A stretch of 64,000 nt of DNA, from positions 434,001 to 498,000 of the forward strand of contig NZ_BBZK01000003.1 of NCBI RefSeq assembly GCF_001748085.1. Reading direction: 5' to 3'. The position numbers and the translations under genes were made by a program. Numbering within the stretch: the stretch's first letter is position 1; every line of letters begins with the position of its first letter. Shown piece by piece: positions 17,070 to 25,664 of this stretch. The notes beneath the pieces were generated by a model. It was not told the DNA's origin and did no database searches. It saw only the letters and a list, made by a program, of their open reading frames with translations. The DNA is from Streptomyces sp. TP-A0874 (GTDB lineage: Bacteria; Actinomycetota; Actinomycetes; Streptomycetales; Streptomycetaceae).

Positions 17070-17849
17070 ATGTACGACATATCCCTGACCACGCTGGTCC
17101 TGCTCTGCCTGGCCGCGGGCGCCGCGGGTTGGATCGACGCGGTGGTGGGCGGCGGCGGGCTGCTGCAACTGCCGGCCCTGCTGGTCGGCTTTCCCCAGCT
17201 GGCCCCCGCCTATCTGCTGGGCACCAACAAGGCGGTCTCGATCGTCGGGACCTCTGCCGCCGCCGTCACCTACGCCCGCAAGACGCCGATGGACGTGTCG
17301 ACGGCGGTCCGGCTGGGCCTGGCCGCACTGGGCGGCTCCCTGTTGGGGGCATCCTTCGCGGCCGGTATCGACAGCGCGGTGCTCCGCCCGCTCATCATGG
17401 TGATCCTGCTGGCCGTCCTGGCCTTCGTGCTCTTCAAGCCCGCCTTCGGCTCCGTGCCCGCCCCCGGCCCGGTGACCCGCCGGCGGATCTGGGCGGCCGT
17501 ATTGGTCGCCGGGCTGGGCATCGGCTTCTACGACGGTCTGATCGGGCCGGGGACCGGCACCTTCCTGGTGATCGCCCTGGTCGGCATCGTGCACATGAAC
17601 CTGGTGGCGGCCTCGGCGATGACCAAGGTCGTCAATGTCTGCACCAACTTCGGCGCGCTGGTGACGTTCGGGATCCAGGGCACGGTGCTGTGGCGACTGG
17701 CCGCGCTGATGGCCGTGTTCAACCTCGCCGGCGGCACCCTGGGGGCAAGGATGGCGCTCAAGAACGGCAACCGGTTCGTACGGGGTGTGCTGCTCGTGGT
17801 GGTCGTTGCTCTGGTCTGCAAGCTCGGCTACGACCAGTGGAGCGGTTGA
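17070..17849 (+). CDS. TauE/SafE-family (TSUP) membrane permease
   Basis: A 259-aa integral membrane protein with about seven to eight helices, in two related halves. Family signatures are the N-terminal AGWIDAVVGGGGLLQLPALL and the second-half counterpart GFYDGLIGPGTGTFLVIALVG. Members export or import sulfite, sulfoacetate or other small organosulfur anions; the substrate here cannot be told. The start is uncertain: ATG 17070 has a poor ribosome site and the frame is open upstream. Confidence 0.88.
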   Translation: MYDISLTTLVLLCLAAGAAGWIDAVVGGGGLLQLPALLVGFPQLAPAYLLGTNKAVSIVGTSAAAVTYARKTPMDVSTAVRLGLAALGGSLLGASFAAGIDSAVLRPLIMVILLAVLAFVLFKPAFGSVPAPGPVTRRRIWAAVLVAGLGIGFYDGLIGPGTGTFLVIALVGIVHMNLVAASAMTKVVNVCTNFGALVTFGIQGTVLWRLAALMAVFNLAGGTLGARMALKNGNRFVRGVLLVVVVALVCKLGYDQWSG

Positions 17850-17870
17850 GGTTCTCGGAGGCCTGCGGGG

Positions 17871-17901
17871 CGGGCCGTCAACGATCGAACGACGGCCCGC
17901 C
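17871..17901. terminator. Hairpin between TauE-like gene and DUF397 gene
   Basis: gcgggccgtc at 17871-17880 pairs with gacggcccgc at 17892-17901. It lies between convergent genes and overlaps the 3' end of the DUF397 frame. Confidence 0.65.
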
Positions 17902-18078
17902 GGCCAGGCTGGTACGGAAGGCGGTCCAGGCGCTGGCCGGGAAGCGGAGTATCGGTCCCTCGGGGTGCTTGGAGTCCCGTACCGCCACGGTCCCCGGCCG
18001 GTTGACGGCCACCTCGACGCATTCCTGGCCGGCGTTGCCGCCGCTGTAGCTGGACTTCACGAATATGTAGTCGTCCAC
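17878..18078 (-). CDS. DUF397-domain protein
   Basis: A 66-aa protein with the DUF397 pattern: FVKSSYSGGNAGQECVEVA, then VAVRDSKHPEGPILRFPASAW near the middle. The start is GTG 18078. It lies 6 bp after the HTH/DUF5753 gene and should be co-transcribed with it. In streptomycetes such pairs (WhiJ/AbaA-like systems) act in developmental and antibiotic regulation, with the small DUF397 protein thought to modulate the DNA-binding partner. Confidence 0.9.
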   Translation of the reverse strand: MDDYIFVKSSYSGGNAGQECVEVAVNRPGTVAVRDSKHPEGPILRFPASAWTAFRTSLAGGPSFDR

Positions 18079-18084
18079 TGCCTG

Positions 18085-18966
18085 CTACATCTCCCTGCGT
18101 ACCCGTTCGATCAGGTTGGTCGCGTCACGCTGCGCCAGGCTCAGCCGTGCGATGCGGTCGAAGATACCGCTGTGGTGCGTTGCGTCGGACTCGCTCTCCA
18201 GCCAGAGCGTACTGGAGGCCGTGTCCATGTAAACCACGTCCAACGCCCCGGGGTCGGCGAAGGAGACGATGGTGAAGGCGCTGCTCATACCGGGATGTGC
18301 TCCTGCCGAGTACGGCACGACCTGCAGTCGCACGTTGGGGAGCTGCGTGGTCTCCAGAAGGCGTTCGAGTTGCTCCCGCATGACATCGCGTCCGCCGACG
18401 AGTTGGTGCAGGGCCGCCTCATGAAGGACCGCCCAGACATGCAGTGGCCGCTCGCCGGTCAGCCGGGCCTGACGAGCCATGCGTGACTCCACGAAAGGCT
18501 CGATCTGGCCCGGGTCCTCCCAGACACCGTTGCCGACGGCGAGGGCTCGCGCGTACTCGGCCGTCTGGAAGAGACCGGGCACGAGGGAAAACTGCCAGGT
18601 GCGAACGCTGGTGGCGATGTCCTCAAGAGCGACGTACTCGACCATGTCCGGTAGCTCGGGGTACTGGTTCCACCAACCTCGGGCCTTGCGTCGCTCCCTG
18701 TCTGCCTTGGCCAGCTTGAGCAGACGATCGATGATCCCGGGCTCCTGCACGTCGTACAGATGGCACAGGGCCCGGATGTCGGGGTCCCGCACGGGCACCC
18801 AGCCGCGCTCCATCTTCGCGACCTTCGCCACCGAAGAGGTCAGCGCTTCGGCCGCATGAGGTTGTTTCAGGCCCCGTTCTTCGCGGAGCTTCAGCAACTC
18901 GCCGCCGAGTCTGCGCCCCAAGACCGTTGACACCGACGTGCCGCGGTCCGTCCGATTGGCTGTCAT
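18085..18966 (-). CDS. HTH-XRE regulator with DUF5753 (WhiJ-like)
   Basis: A 293-aa regulator. The N-terminal XRE helix-turn-helix (LGGELLKLREERGLKQPHAAEALTSSVAKVAKMERG, about residues 22-57) is followed by DUF5753 (VEYVALEDIATSVRTWQFSLVPGLFQTAEYARAL ... LQVVPYSAGAHPG). ATG 18966 has GGAGGCGAGGGA upstream. Its partners are the DUF397 gene downstream and an HATPase gene divergent upstream, a set that recurs in Streptomyces. A 13-bp direct repeat in the divergent region may be its operator. Confidence 0.9.
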   Translation of the reverse strand: MTANRTDRGTSVSTVLGRRLGGELLKLREERGLKQPHAAEALTSSVAKVAKMERGWVPVRDPDIRALCHLYDVQEPGIIDRLLKLAKADRERRKARGWWNQYPELPDMVEYVALEDIATSVRTWQFSLVPGLFQTAEYARALAVGNGVWEDPGQIEPFVESRMARQARLTGERPLHVWAVLHEAALHQLVGGRDVMREQLERLLETTQLPNVRLQVVPYSAGAHPGMSSAFTIVSFADPGALDVVYMDTASSTLWLESESDATHHSGIFDRIARLSLAQRDATNLIERVRREM

Positions 18967-18994
18967 TGTCCCTCGCCTCCCCGAAACCGCCGCC

Positions 18995-19095
18995 CAGTCT
19001 GTATCGATCTCGGGCGGCCTCACAACCGAGTTAGGAGAAATATTTATGCAGAGAGAGCTTTATGGCATCGAGATGTGAGTTACAGTCTGTATCGA
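18995..19095. repeat. 13-bp direct repeat in the HTH/HATPase divergent region
   Basis: CAGTCTGTATCGA occurs at 18995-19007 and again at 19083-19095, 88 bp apart, flanking the start sites of the divergent genes. It is exact over 13 bases. It is probably a regulator-binding site. Confidence 0.55.
19046..19078 (+). CDS. Possible 10-codon leader ORF
   Basis: ATG 19046 is preceded by TTAGGAG with ideal spacing and encodes MQRELYGIEM before TGA. It contains AGA, CTT and TAT, all rare in this genome. It lies 111 bp before the HATPase gene and shares no frame with it. It could be a translated leader, or just an AU-rich coincidence. Confidence 0.35.
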   Translation: MQRELYGIEM

Positions 19096-19189
19096 ACCGC
19101 TTCCGCAGCGGCGTCACTTGGGGGCGGAAGCGCATCACCGGAGCCTGTCGGGCTCCTGCCGCGCCCCTCGATCAGGAGGTGCTCCGACG

Positions 19190-19657
19190 ATGGCCGAGCC
19201 CGTACCCTCCGGCGAAGTGGTCCTGCGGGAGGATGTGTTGGACTACACGCCGTGTCCCAAGAGCGTCACCCTGGCGCGCAGACGGGCCGCCAGACTGGTG
19301 GCCGAGTGGGGGTATCCGGGTCTCTCGGGCGATCTGGCGCTGGTGGTTTCGGAGTTGGCGGCCAATGCCGTCCAGCACGGCGGGGTGTCCGGCCGACTCT
19401 TCCGGGTGGAACTCGCCCTCACCGCGACGGTGGTACGCGTGGCCGTCTCCGATGCCCGAAGTGCATCGCTCCCGGTTCAGCGTCCGGTCGGGCCCGAGGA
19501 CACCTCAGGGCGTGGTCTGCTCATCGTGCGGATGCTCGCCGCGCGCTGGGACGTCGGGAAACAGGCCGACCGGAAGACCGTGTGGTGCGAACTGGAGCTG
19601 CCGGAGCGGGGGCCGAGCTCGACGGGTGTGAACCGCCCCGGCGTGCCACGCGGTTGA
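19190..19657 (+). CDS. HATPase-domain (anti-sigma-like) protein
   Basis: A 155-aa protein with a GHKL/HATPase_c fold of the RsbW/SpoIIAB type. The N box is LVVSELAANAVQHGG and the G2 box is SGRGLLIVRMLAARWDVG. ATG 19190 has AGGAGG upstream. Such proteins can be sigma-factor antagonists or serine kinases. Here it is divergent from the HTH/DUF397 pair, the usual third member of this set. The target sigma factor is unknown. Confidence 0.85.
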   Translation: MAEPVPSGEVVLREDVLDYTPCPKSVTLARRRAARLVAEWGYPGLSGDLALVVSELAANAVQHGGVSGRLFRVELALTATVVRVAVSDARSASLPVQRPVGPEDTSGRGLLIVRMLAARWDVGKQADRKTVWCELELPERGPSSTGVNRPGVPRG

Positions 19658-19772
19658 ACACGACGATGGCTTCACTCGTGGCGCGGCTGGCTGCGGCATG
19701 ATCGCTCGCCTGCGCCAGCAGGCACGCGGATGCCCACGAGCCCGGTGTTCAACCGCCCTTTCGGACAGTCAC

Positions 19773-20054
19773 TCAACCTCGTCGCGCGACGTGCAACGCG
19801 GTGGACCACAGGACGGCGGCAGCTCCGAAGCCGACCAGCGTCCGAACGTTCGCGGGGTCGCTGCCGTCGGCTAGCGCCAGGGCGCCGACCAGCGCCAGGG
19901 TCATCAGCGAGCCGCCGGTCCACCAGTACTGCGGCTGCGCGAAGGACCGCGCGAGCGGCAGGAAGTGCAGACCGACGACCAGGCACACTGCCGCGGGGAT
20001 ATAGACCCACCTAGCCCGCCATCGGATTGGCGGTACCGGTGTTTTCCGGGGCAT
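19773..20054 (-). CDS. Small membrane protein of unknown function
   Basis: A 93-aa protein with three predicted hydrophobic helices (WVYIPAAVCLVVGLHFLPLA, SLMTLALVGALALA and VGFGAAAVLWSTALHVA). ATG 20054 lacks a strong ribosome site. The sequence does not match a family I recognise. It lies between the HATPase gene and paaK. Coding potential rests on third-position GC and hydrophobicity. Confidence 0.5.
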   Translation of the reverse strand: MPRKTPVPPIRWRARWVYIPAAVCLVVGLHFLPLARSFAQPQYWWTGGSLMTLALVGALALADGSDPANVRTLVGFGAAAVLWSTALHVARRG

Positions 20055-20102
20055 GCCCTATGAACCGATGGTCACCCCGTACGGCCCTTAGGTCCGCCCC
20101 GG

Positions 20103-20153
20103 CCCGCACCGCACCCGCGCCCGCACCGCACCCGCGCCCGCACCCTCACCCGC
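20103..20153. repeat. 17-bp tandem repeat after paaK
   Basis: CCCGCACCGCACCCGCG is present twice in tandem (20103-20119, 20120-20136) with a diverged third copy up to about 20153. It overlaps the 3' end of paaK and looks like a simple GC-rich expansion. Confidence 0.5.
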
Positions 20154-21528
20154 GGTCGCGCTCGTCGACGATGCGGCGGATCTTGCCCACCGAGCGCTCC
20201 AGCGTCTCGGGGTCGACTATCTCGGTGTCGACGGTGAGCCCGACGCCGTCCTTTACGGCCTGCGTTATCGCCGAGGCCGCGGCGGCCCGCCGCTCCGGTG
20301 TGGCGTCGGGACGGGCCTCGGCCCGCACGGTCAGCCGGTCCAGTCGGCCCTCCCGGGTCAGGTGGAGTTGGAAGTGCGGGGCGACGCCCGGTGTGCCGAG
20401 CACGATCTCCTCGATCTGGCTGGGGAAGAGGTTCACCCCGCGCACGATGATCATGTCGTCGCAGCGGCCGGTGACCCTCTCCATCCGGCGGAAGGCGGGG
20501 CGGGCGGTGCCCGGCAGCAGGCGGGTCAGGTCCCGGGTGCGGTAGCGGATGACCGGCATGGCCTCCTTGTCCAGCGAGGTGAAGACCGCCTCACCGGTGG
20601 CGCCGTCGGTGACCACCTCGTCCGATAGAGGGTCCACGACCTCCGGATAGAAGTGGTCCTCCCAGATGTGCAGCCCGTCCTTGCTCTCCACGCACTCCTG
20701 CGCCACACCGGGGCCGATGACCTCCGAGAGGCCGTAGATGTCGACGGCGTGGAGGTCCAGCCGCTCCTCGATCTCCTGGCGCATCCGCTCCGTCCACGGC
20801 TCGGCCCCGAAGATGCCGATCCGGAGCGAGGTGGTGCGCGGGTCGATGCCCTGCCGCTCGAACTCGTCCAGCAGGGTGAGCATGTAGGACGGGGTCACCA
20901 TGATGATCTCCGGACGGAAGTCCTGGATGATCTGGACCTGCCGGGCGGTCATCCCGCCGGAGGCCGGGATGACCGTGCAGCCGGCCCGCTCGGCCCCGTA
21001 GTGGGCGCCGAGACCGCCGGTGAAGAGGCCGTAGCCGTAGGCGACGTGCACCTTGTGGCCCGGCCGACCGCCGGCGGCCCGAATGCAGCGGGCGACCACG
21101 TCCGCCCACATGTCCAGGTCCCGTTCGGAGTAGCCCACCACGGTGGGCCGGCCGCTCGTGCCACTGGAGGCGTGCACCCGGCGCACCCGGTCCATCGGGA
21201 CGGCGAACATGCCGAACGGGTAGGTCTCCCGGAGGTCGGCCTTGGTGGTGAACGGGAATCGCGACAGGTCGGCCAGGGAGCGGCAGTCCTCGGGGCGGAC
21301 CCCGGCCTCGTCGAACTTCCGCCGGTACAGCGGGATGTTGGTGTAGGCGTGGTGCAGCGTCTCCCGCAGCCGCCGCAGCTGCTCCGCCCGCAGTTCGCCG
21401 AGGCCCAACCGCTCACCGCTGTCCAGCAGCCGGGCGGGTGGCGCGCTCCCCAGCCGGCGGCCGGCGGCCGGAGGGGGCGTGGTGGGCGCGTCCGGCGCTG
21501 TCGTCGTGAGGTCGTCGCTCAAGTTCAC
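20146..21528 (-). CDS. paaK: Phenylacetate-CoA ligase
   Basis: An ANL-superfamily ligase that activates phenylacetate to phenylacetyl-CoA, 460 aa. It has the AMP-binding motif HASSGTSGRPTVVGYSERD, GIFGAEPWTERMR, the YGLSEVIGPGVAQEC block, YRTRDLTRLLPG, and the C-terminal RGVNLFPSQIEE hinge typical of PaaK. GTG 21528 overlaps the paaI stop (GTGA), so translation is probably coupled. No paaABCDE oxygenase genes are in the window. It may act in phenylacetate use or in secondary metabolism. Confidence 0.94.
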   Translation of the reverse strand: MNLSDDLTTTAPDAPTTPPPAAGRRLGSAPPARLLDSGERLGLGELRAEQLRRLRETLHHAYTNIPLYRRKFDEAGVRPEDCRSLADLSRFPFTTKADLRETYPFGMFAVPMDRVRRVHASSGTSGRPTVVGYSERDLDMWADVVARCIRAAGGRPGHKVHVAYGYGLFTGGLGAHYGAERAGCTVIPASGGMTARQVQIIQDFRPEIIMVTPSYMLTLLDEFERQGIDPRTTSLRIGIFGAEPWTERMRQEIEERLDLHAVDIYGLSEVIGPGVAQECVESKDGLHIWEDHFYPEVVDPLSDEVVTDGATGEAVFTSLDKEAMPVIRYRTRDLTRLLPGTARPAFRRMERVTGRCDDMIIVRGVNLFPSQIEEIVLGTPGVAPHFQLHLTREGRLDRLTVRAEARPDATPERRAAAASAITQAVKDGVGLTVDTEIVDPETLERSVGKIRRIVDERDRG

Positions 21529-21962
21529 TCCCCGCCTCCTGCGTTGCTGGCTCCGTCCCGGATGCTGCGGCTGCGCCCGCGGAACTCCGCCACCACCGTC
21601 TCCCCGCGCAATACCGTCACGTCGTAGAGGCCACTGCGGCCGAACCGGGTGCGCTCCTCGGCCACCGCGAGCAGCTCGTCCCCCTCGTGGGCCGGGGTGA
21701 CGAAGGTGATGTCGGCGCCGGACGCCACGGTCTTCGGGCCCCGACTGTTGCAGGCGCAGGCGAAGGCGGTGTCGGCGAAGAGGAAGACGAAGCCGCCGTG
21801 CGCGATCCCGTGCCCGTTGACCATGGCCGCGGTGACCGTCATCCGCAGCCTCGCCGATCCGTCGCCGACCGCCAGCAGCTCGATGCCGAGGCCCTTGGAG
21901 GCCGCGTCGGCGGCGAACATCGCCTGCGCCGGTCCGGGTCCTGTGTCAGCCGTCTCCGCCAT
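21525..21962 (-). CDS. paaI: Hydroxyphenylacetyl-CoA thioesterase
   Basis: A hot-dog-fold thioesterase of 145 aa. The active-site region is MVNGHGIAHGGFVFLFADTAFACACNSRG, with the usual HGG motif and Asp. It is thought to rescue CoA from dead-end aryl-CoA esters in phenylacetate breakdown. ATG 21962 follows GGAGAG. It heads a two-gene operon with paaK. Confidence 0.93.
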   Translation of the reverse strand: MAETADTGPGPAQAMFAADAASKGLGIELLAVGDGSARLRMTVTAAMVNGHGIAHGGFVFLFADTAFACACNSRGPKTVASGADITFVTPAHEGDELLAVAEERTRFGRSGLYDVTVLRGETVVAEFRGRSRSIRDGASNAGGGE

Positions 21963-22014
21963 CACTCTCCACGGTCTCCGAACACCCACCGGGCTTTCCG
22001 CCACACCACCGTGC

Positions 22015-22032
22015 ACCGAACGAACATTCGGT
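22015..22032. promoter_or_regulatory. PaaR-like operator upstream of paaI
   Basis: ACCGAACGAACATTCGGT contains perfect 6-bp arms (ACCGAA/TTCGGT) with a 6-bp spacer, and resembles TetR-family (PaaR) sites in actinobacteria. It lies 53 bp before paaI, between it and the divergent cutA. Confidence 0.5.
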
Positions 22033-22182
22033 CATGTGGCCGCGAGTTAACCCAGCCTCGGGATGGTGTGTCAAGAGGGTGTGACGTGCTGGGGGAGCCG
22101 CATCGCCATCGGGGGTTCCTCCTGGCAGCCTGTTAGCTGCGCGGGACCGGCCCGCGGCCCGTATCCGAGAGGGAGTGATCAG

Positions 22183-22509
22183 GTGCCGGCCGATTTCCTG
22201 ACCGTCATGACCACCACCGACAGTGTCGAGAAGGCCGAAGACCTGGCGCGTGGAGCGGTGGAGGCACGGGTGGCGGCATGCGCGCAAGTCAGTGCGCCGG
22301 TGACCTCCGTCTACCGCTGGGAGAACGCCATCGAGACCGCCCAGGAGTGGCAGGTCCTCTTCAAGACCGTCGCCACCGGCTACGCCGAGCTGGAGGGGTA
22401 CATCCGCAGCGCCCACGACTACGACACCCCGGAGATCATCGCCACCCCGATCACCCACGGCGGCGTCGAGTACCTCGCCTGGGTGGCCTCCGAGACGGCC
22501 GGCGAGTGA
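22183..22509 (+). CDS. cutA: Divalent-cation tolerance protein CutA
   Basis: A trimeric ferredoxin-like protein of 108 aa, with TTTDSVEKAEDLARGAVEARVAACAQ, SVYRWENAIETAQEWQVLFKT and DYDTPEIIATPI, all conserved in CutA1. GTG 22183 has GGGAG upstream. CutA was first linked to copper tolerance but its molecular function is unsettled. It overlaps the next gene by the GTGA arrangement. Confidence 0.94.
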   Translation: MPADFLTVMTTTDSVEKAEDLARGAVEARVAACAQVSAPVTSVYRWENAIETAQEWQVLFKTVATGYAELEGYIRSAHDYDTPEIIATPITHGGVEYLAWVASETAGE

Positions 22510-22955
22510 CCTGCGGCCAACGGCCGATCTTCGTCTACGGGACGCTGCGGCCGGGCCGCGGCAACCACACCCGCCTGGTCCGCGGCCGGACCGCCGCGGA
22601 GGAACCAGCCCTGCTGCGGGGCGCGGTGCTGTACCGAGGGCCGGGCTTCCCCTACGCCGTGCCGGTGGAGCCCGGAGCGGACGGCGGCGGGATACGCGGC
22701 GACCTGCTCTGGCCGCGGGCCGCCGAACACGCCGCGCTGCTCACCGCCCTGGACGAACTGGAGGGGTACACGCCGGGCGCGTCGGACAACCACTACGAGA
22801 GGGTCCCACGGGTGGCGTCGCGCGCCGACGGCAGCGCCGTCGAGACCTGGGTCTATCTCGCCTCCGAACCGGTGGCCCGCCGACTGCGGGCCACCGGCAG
22901 CCGGGTCCCCGGCGATCAGTGGCCGCCGTCGGCTGACGTTCTCGGCGCTCGATGA
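22506..22955 (+). CDS. Gamma-glutamylcyclotransferase-like (AIG2/GGCT) protein
   Basis: A 149-aa protein with the GGCT-fold signature FVYGTLRPGRGNHTRLV near the N-terminus, RGDLLWPRA, and LDELEGYTPGASDNHYERV, which carries the likely catalytic Glu. These enzymes cyclise gamma-glutamyl groups, but this small bacterial group is poorly characterised. GTG 22506 overlaps the cutA stop, so the two are coupled. Confidence 0.85.
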   Translation: MTCGQRPIFVYGTLRPGRGNHTRLVRGRTAAEEPALLRGAVLYRGPGFPYAVPVEPGADGGGIRGDLLWPRAAEHAALLTALDELEGYTPGASDNHYERVPRVASRADGSAVETWVYLASEPVARRLRATGSRVPGDQWPPSADVLGAR

Positions 22956-23081
22956 CGAGCGGGCCCCCCGGTGCCACGCGGCTCCGAGTCCAAGGCAGAG
23001 GCGGAGTCGCATGACGCCGATCGCTATCGTGCACCGAGTCGTCAGCTGAGCGATTCCCGGCCAGAACAGGTGTGATTTCGA

Positions 23082-24080
23082 GTGTCCCCGATACCCAAAG
23101 CAGAGCTGCACCTCCACATCGAGGGCTCGCTGGAGCCCGACCTCGCCTTCGCGCTCGCCGAGCGCAACGGGGTGGTACTGCCCTACGCGTCCGAGGACGA
23201 ACTGCGGCAGGCCTACCACTTCGACGGGCTGCAGGACTTCCTCGACCTCTACTACTCCCTGATGGCGGTCCTGCGCACCGAGGACGACTTCGCCGAACTC
23301 GCACACGCCTACCTGGCACGCGCCCGCCGGCAGGGGGTCCGGCACGCCGAGATCTTCTTCGACCCGCAGGCCCACACCGCCCGCGGGGTCGCCATCGGCA
23401 CCGTGATAGGCGGCCTCTCCCGGGCGCTTGACGAGGCGCCCGCCGCGTACGGCATCACCACCCGGCTGATCATGTGCTTCCTGCGGGACCAGAGCGCCGA
23501 GTCCGCCCTGGAGACCTTCGAGGCCGCCCGTCCCCACCTGGACCGCATCGCCGCCGTCGGGCTGGACTCCGCCGAGGCGGGCAACCCGCCGTCCAAGTTC
23601 CGCGAGGTGTACGCCCAGGCCCGCGCGGCCGGCCTGAAGTGCGTGGCGCACGCGGGGGAGGAGGGCCCGCCCGCCTACATCACCGAGGCGCTCGACGTGC
23701 TGAAGGTCGACCGCGTCGACCACGGGGTGCGCTGCATGGAGGACGAGGCCCTCGTCGCCCGGCTCGCCGCCGAGCGGATGCCGCTGACGGTCTGTCCGCT
23801 CTCCAACATCCGGCTGCGGGTCTTCGACACCCTCCAGGACCACCCGCTGCGCCGGATGCTCGACGCCGGACTGCTGGTGACGGTCAACTCCGACGACCCC
23901 GCCTACTTCGGCGGTTACGTACACGACAACCTCACCGCGGTCACGGAGGCGCTCGGGCTCGACGAGGAGACGGTACGCAGGCTGGCGGGGAACTCCTTCA
24001 CCGCCTCGTTCCTCGAAGAGGAGGAGAAGAAGGCCCACCTCCGGGCCGTCGAGGAGTACGTCTTCCCCGGCGGCGTCTGA
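23082..24080 (+). CDS. add: Adenosine/adenine deaminase (ADE-type)
   Basis: An amidohydrolase of 332 aa that removes the 6-amino group of adenine or adenosine. Metal and catalytic motifs are HLHIEGSLEP (residues 10-19), GLDSAEAGNP, AHAGEEGPP, VDHGVRCMED and NSDDPAYFGGYV. The last motif and the short length suit the ADE (adenine deaminase) branch at least as well as classical ADA, so substrate is uncertain. GTG 23082 has an AGGTG upstream. Confidence 0.9.
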   Translation: MSPIPKAELHLHIEGSLEPDLAFALAERNGVVLPYASEDELRQAYHFDGLQDFLDLYYSLMAVLRTEDDFAELAHAYLARARRQGVRHAEIFFDPQAHTARGVAIGTVIGGLSRALDEAPAAYGITTRLIMCFLRDQSAESALETFEAARPHLDRIAAVGLDSAEAGNPPSKFREVYAQARAAGLKCVAHAGEEGPPAYITEALDVLKVDRVDHGVRCMEDEALVARLAAERMPLTVCPLSNIRLRVFDTLQDHPLRRMLDAGLLVTVNSDDPAYFGGYVHDNLTAVTEALGLDEETVRRLAGNSFTASFLEEEEKKAHLRAVEEYVFPGGV

Positions 24081-24191
24081 CCGGTCGCCCACCCTCCTGC
24101 CGCCCGGCCGCTCCCCAGCGCCACCCGCCGGGGAGCCGGCCCCCGCGGCCGCCGGCCCGGCTCCGGTGGGCCGTGGCCCCCGACCTGCCGT

Positions 24192-24197
24192 TACGGT
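24192..24197 (+). promoter_or_regulatory. -10-like hexamer of dgt
   Basis: TACGGT ends 6 nt before ATG 24204 and there is no Shine-Dalgarno. It fits a leaderless transcript. Confidence 0.4.
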
Positions 24198-24203
24198 CGT
24201 GGC

Positions 24204-25664
24204 ATGGACGGCAGCACATCAGGCCCCTGGCCGGCGCACGGCACCGCCCGACCAGGGAGCGGCGCGCGGGGCGGCGGCGCACCGGGGGGTTCGGACGCCG
24301 CGGGATCCTCCGAGACCGGCACCGCGGGCCTCGGCTACGACCGGGCCGCTACCGAGCGCTGGGTCCCCGAACCGGACAAGCGCCCCGGCCGCACCGCCTT
24401 CCAGCGGGACCGGGCCCGGGTGCTGCACTCCGCCGCGCTCCGCCGGCTGGCCGGGAAGACGCAGGTGGTGACCCCGGGGATCGCTCCGGGGGGACCCGGA
24501 ACCGGGATCCCCTATCCGGCGTGGGACGCCAGCCCGCGCACTCGGCTGACCCACTCGCTGGAGTGCGCGCAGGTCGGCCGGGAACTCGGGGCGGCCCTCG
24601 GGTGCGACCCGGACCTCGTCGAGACCGCCTGCCTGGCGCATGATCTTGGGCATCCGCCCTTCGGCCACAACGGGGAGCGGGTGCTCAACGACTTCGCCCA
24701 GGACTGCGGCGGCTTCGAGGGCAACGCGCAGTCCCTGCGGCTGCTCGCCCGTCTGGAGCCGAAACGGTTCGTCACTCCTTCCGGGCCGAGCCCGGAAGGC
24801 GAGCCGAGCCCCCCGGCCGGGGCCGAGGAACAGGTCAGCGTGGGGCTCAACCTCACCAGAGCCGCACTCGACGCCGCCACCAAGTACCCCTGGCCGCGCG
24901 GCGGGCAGCCCGCGGGCGCCGATCCGGCGAAGTTCGGCGTCTACGAGGACGACCTGCCCGTCTTCGAATGGCTGCGGCGAGGCGCACCAGCCGGCCGCCA
25001 GTGCTTCGAGGCGCAGGTCATGGACTGGTCCGACGATGTCGCCTATTCGGTCCACGACCTCGAGGACGGCCTGCACGCCGGCCACCTCGACCCCAACCTG
25101 CTGCTCGCCGAGCCCGAGCGCCGCGAGATCTTCGCCGTCGCGGCGGAGCGGTACGCCCCGGCCGGCACCGAACCGGACGAACTCGCCGAAGCGCTCGACC
25201 GGCTCCTCGCGGAGGAGTGGTGGCCACACGGCTACGACGGCTCAGCGGTGGCGCAGGCCAGGCTGAAGGACGCGACCAGCCAGCTCATCGGTCGCTTCTG
25301 CCTCGCCGCCGAGGGCGCCACCCGGATGGCCTACGGCTCGGGACGGCTCACCCGCTACGCCGCCGAACTCGTCGTACCGCGCCCGGTGCGTCAGGAGTGC
25401 GCGGTGCTGAAGGCCGTCGCCGACCGCTATGTGATGCAGCACCCGGAGCAGGAGCGGCTCCGGGCCGAGCAGCGGGTCGTCCTCGGTGAACTGGCCGAGG
25501 CGCTCGACGCACGCGCACCGGGCGGCCTCGACCCGCAGTTCCGCGCGCTGTACGCGCGAGCCGCGGACGACCGGGCGCGGAAGCGGGTGGTCGTCGACCA
25601 GATCGCGGCGCTCACCGACGTCTCGGCGCGGGGCCTGCACGCCAGGCTCGTGACGCGGGCCTGA
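24204..25664 (+). CDS. dgt: Deoxyguanosinetriphosphate triphosphohydrolase
   Basis: An HD-superfamily phosphohydrolase of 486 aa that releases triphosphate from dNTPs. HD motifs are [19 protein letters not shown] and [16 protein letters not shown], with [16 protein letters not shown] later, all typical of Dgt type 2 enzymes. A long Gly/Pro-rich N-terminal region of about 40 residues lies before the first conserved block. It sits upstream of dnaG, as in other streptomycetes. Confidence 0.93.
   Translation: MDGSTSGPWPAHGTARPGSGARGGGAPGGSDAAGSSETGTAGLGYDRAATERWVPEPDKRPGRTAFQRDRARVLHSAALRRLAGKTQVVTPGIAPGGPGTGIPYPAWDASPRTRLTHSLECAQVGRELGAALGCDPDLVETACLAHDLGHPPFGHNGERVLNDFAQDCGGFEGNAQSLRLLARLEPKRFVTPSGPSPEGEPSPPAGAEEQVSVGLNLTRAALDAATKYPWPRGGQPAGADPAKFGVYEDDLPVFEWLRRGAPAGRQCFEAQVMDWSDDVAYSVHDLEDGLHAGHLDPNLLLAEPERREIFAVAAERYAPAGTEPDELAEALDRLLAEEWWPHGYDGSAVAQARLKDATSQLIGRFCLAAEGATRMAYGSGRLTRYAAELVVPRPVRQECAVLKAVADRYVMQHPEQERLRAEQRVVLGELAEALDARAPGGLDPQFRALYARAADDRARKRVVVDQIAALTDVSARGLHARLVTRA

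Noticed and set aside
20103-20153. Possible CRISPR or minisatellite array after paaK
   Set aside because: Units are in direct contact without spacers, so it is a short tandem expansion, not CRISPR.
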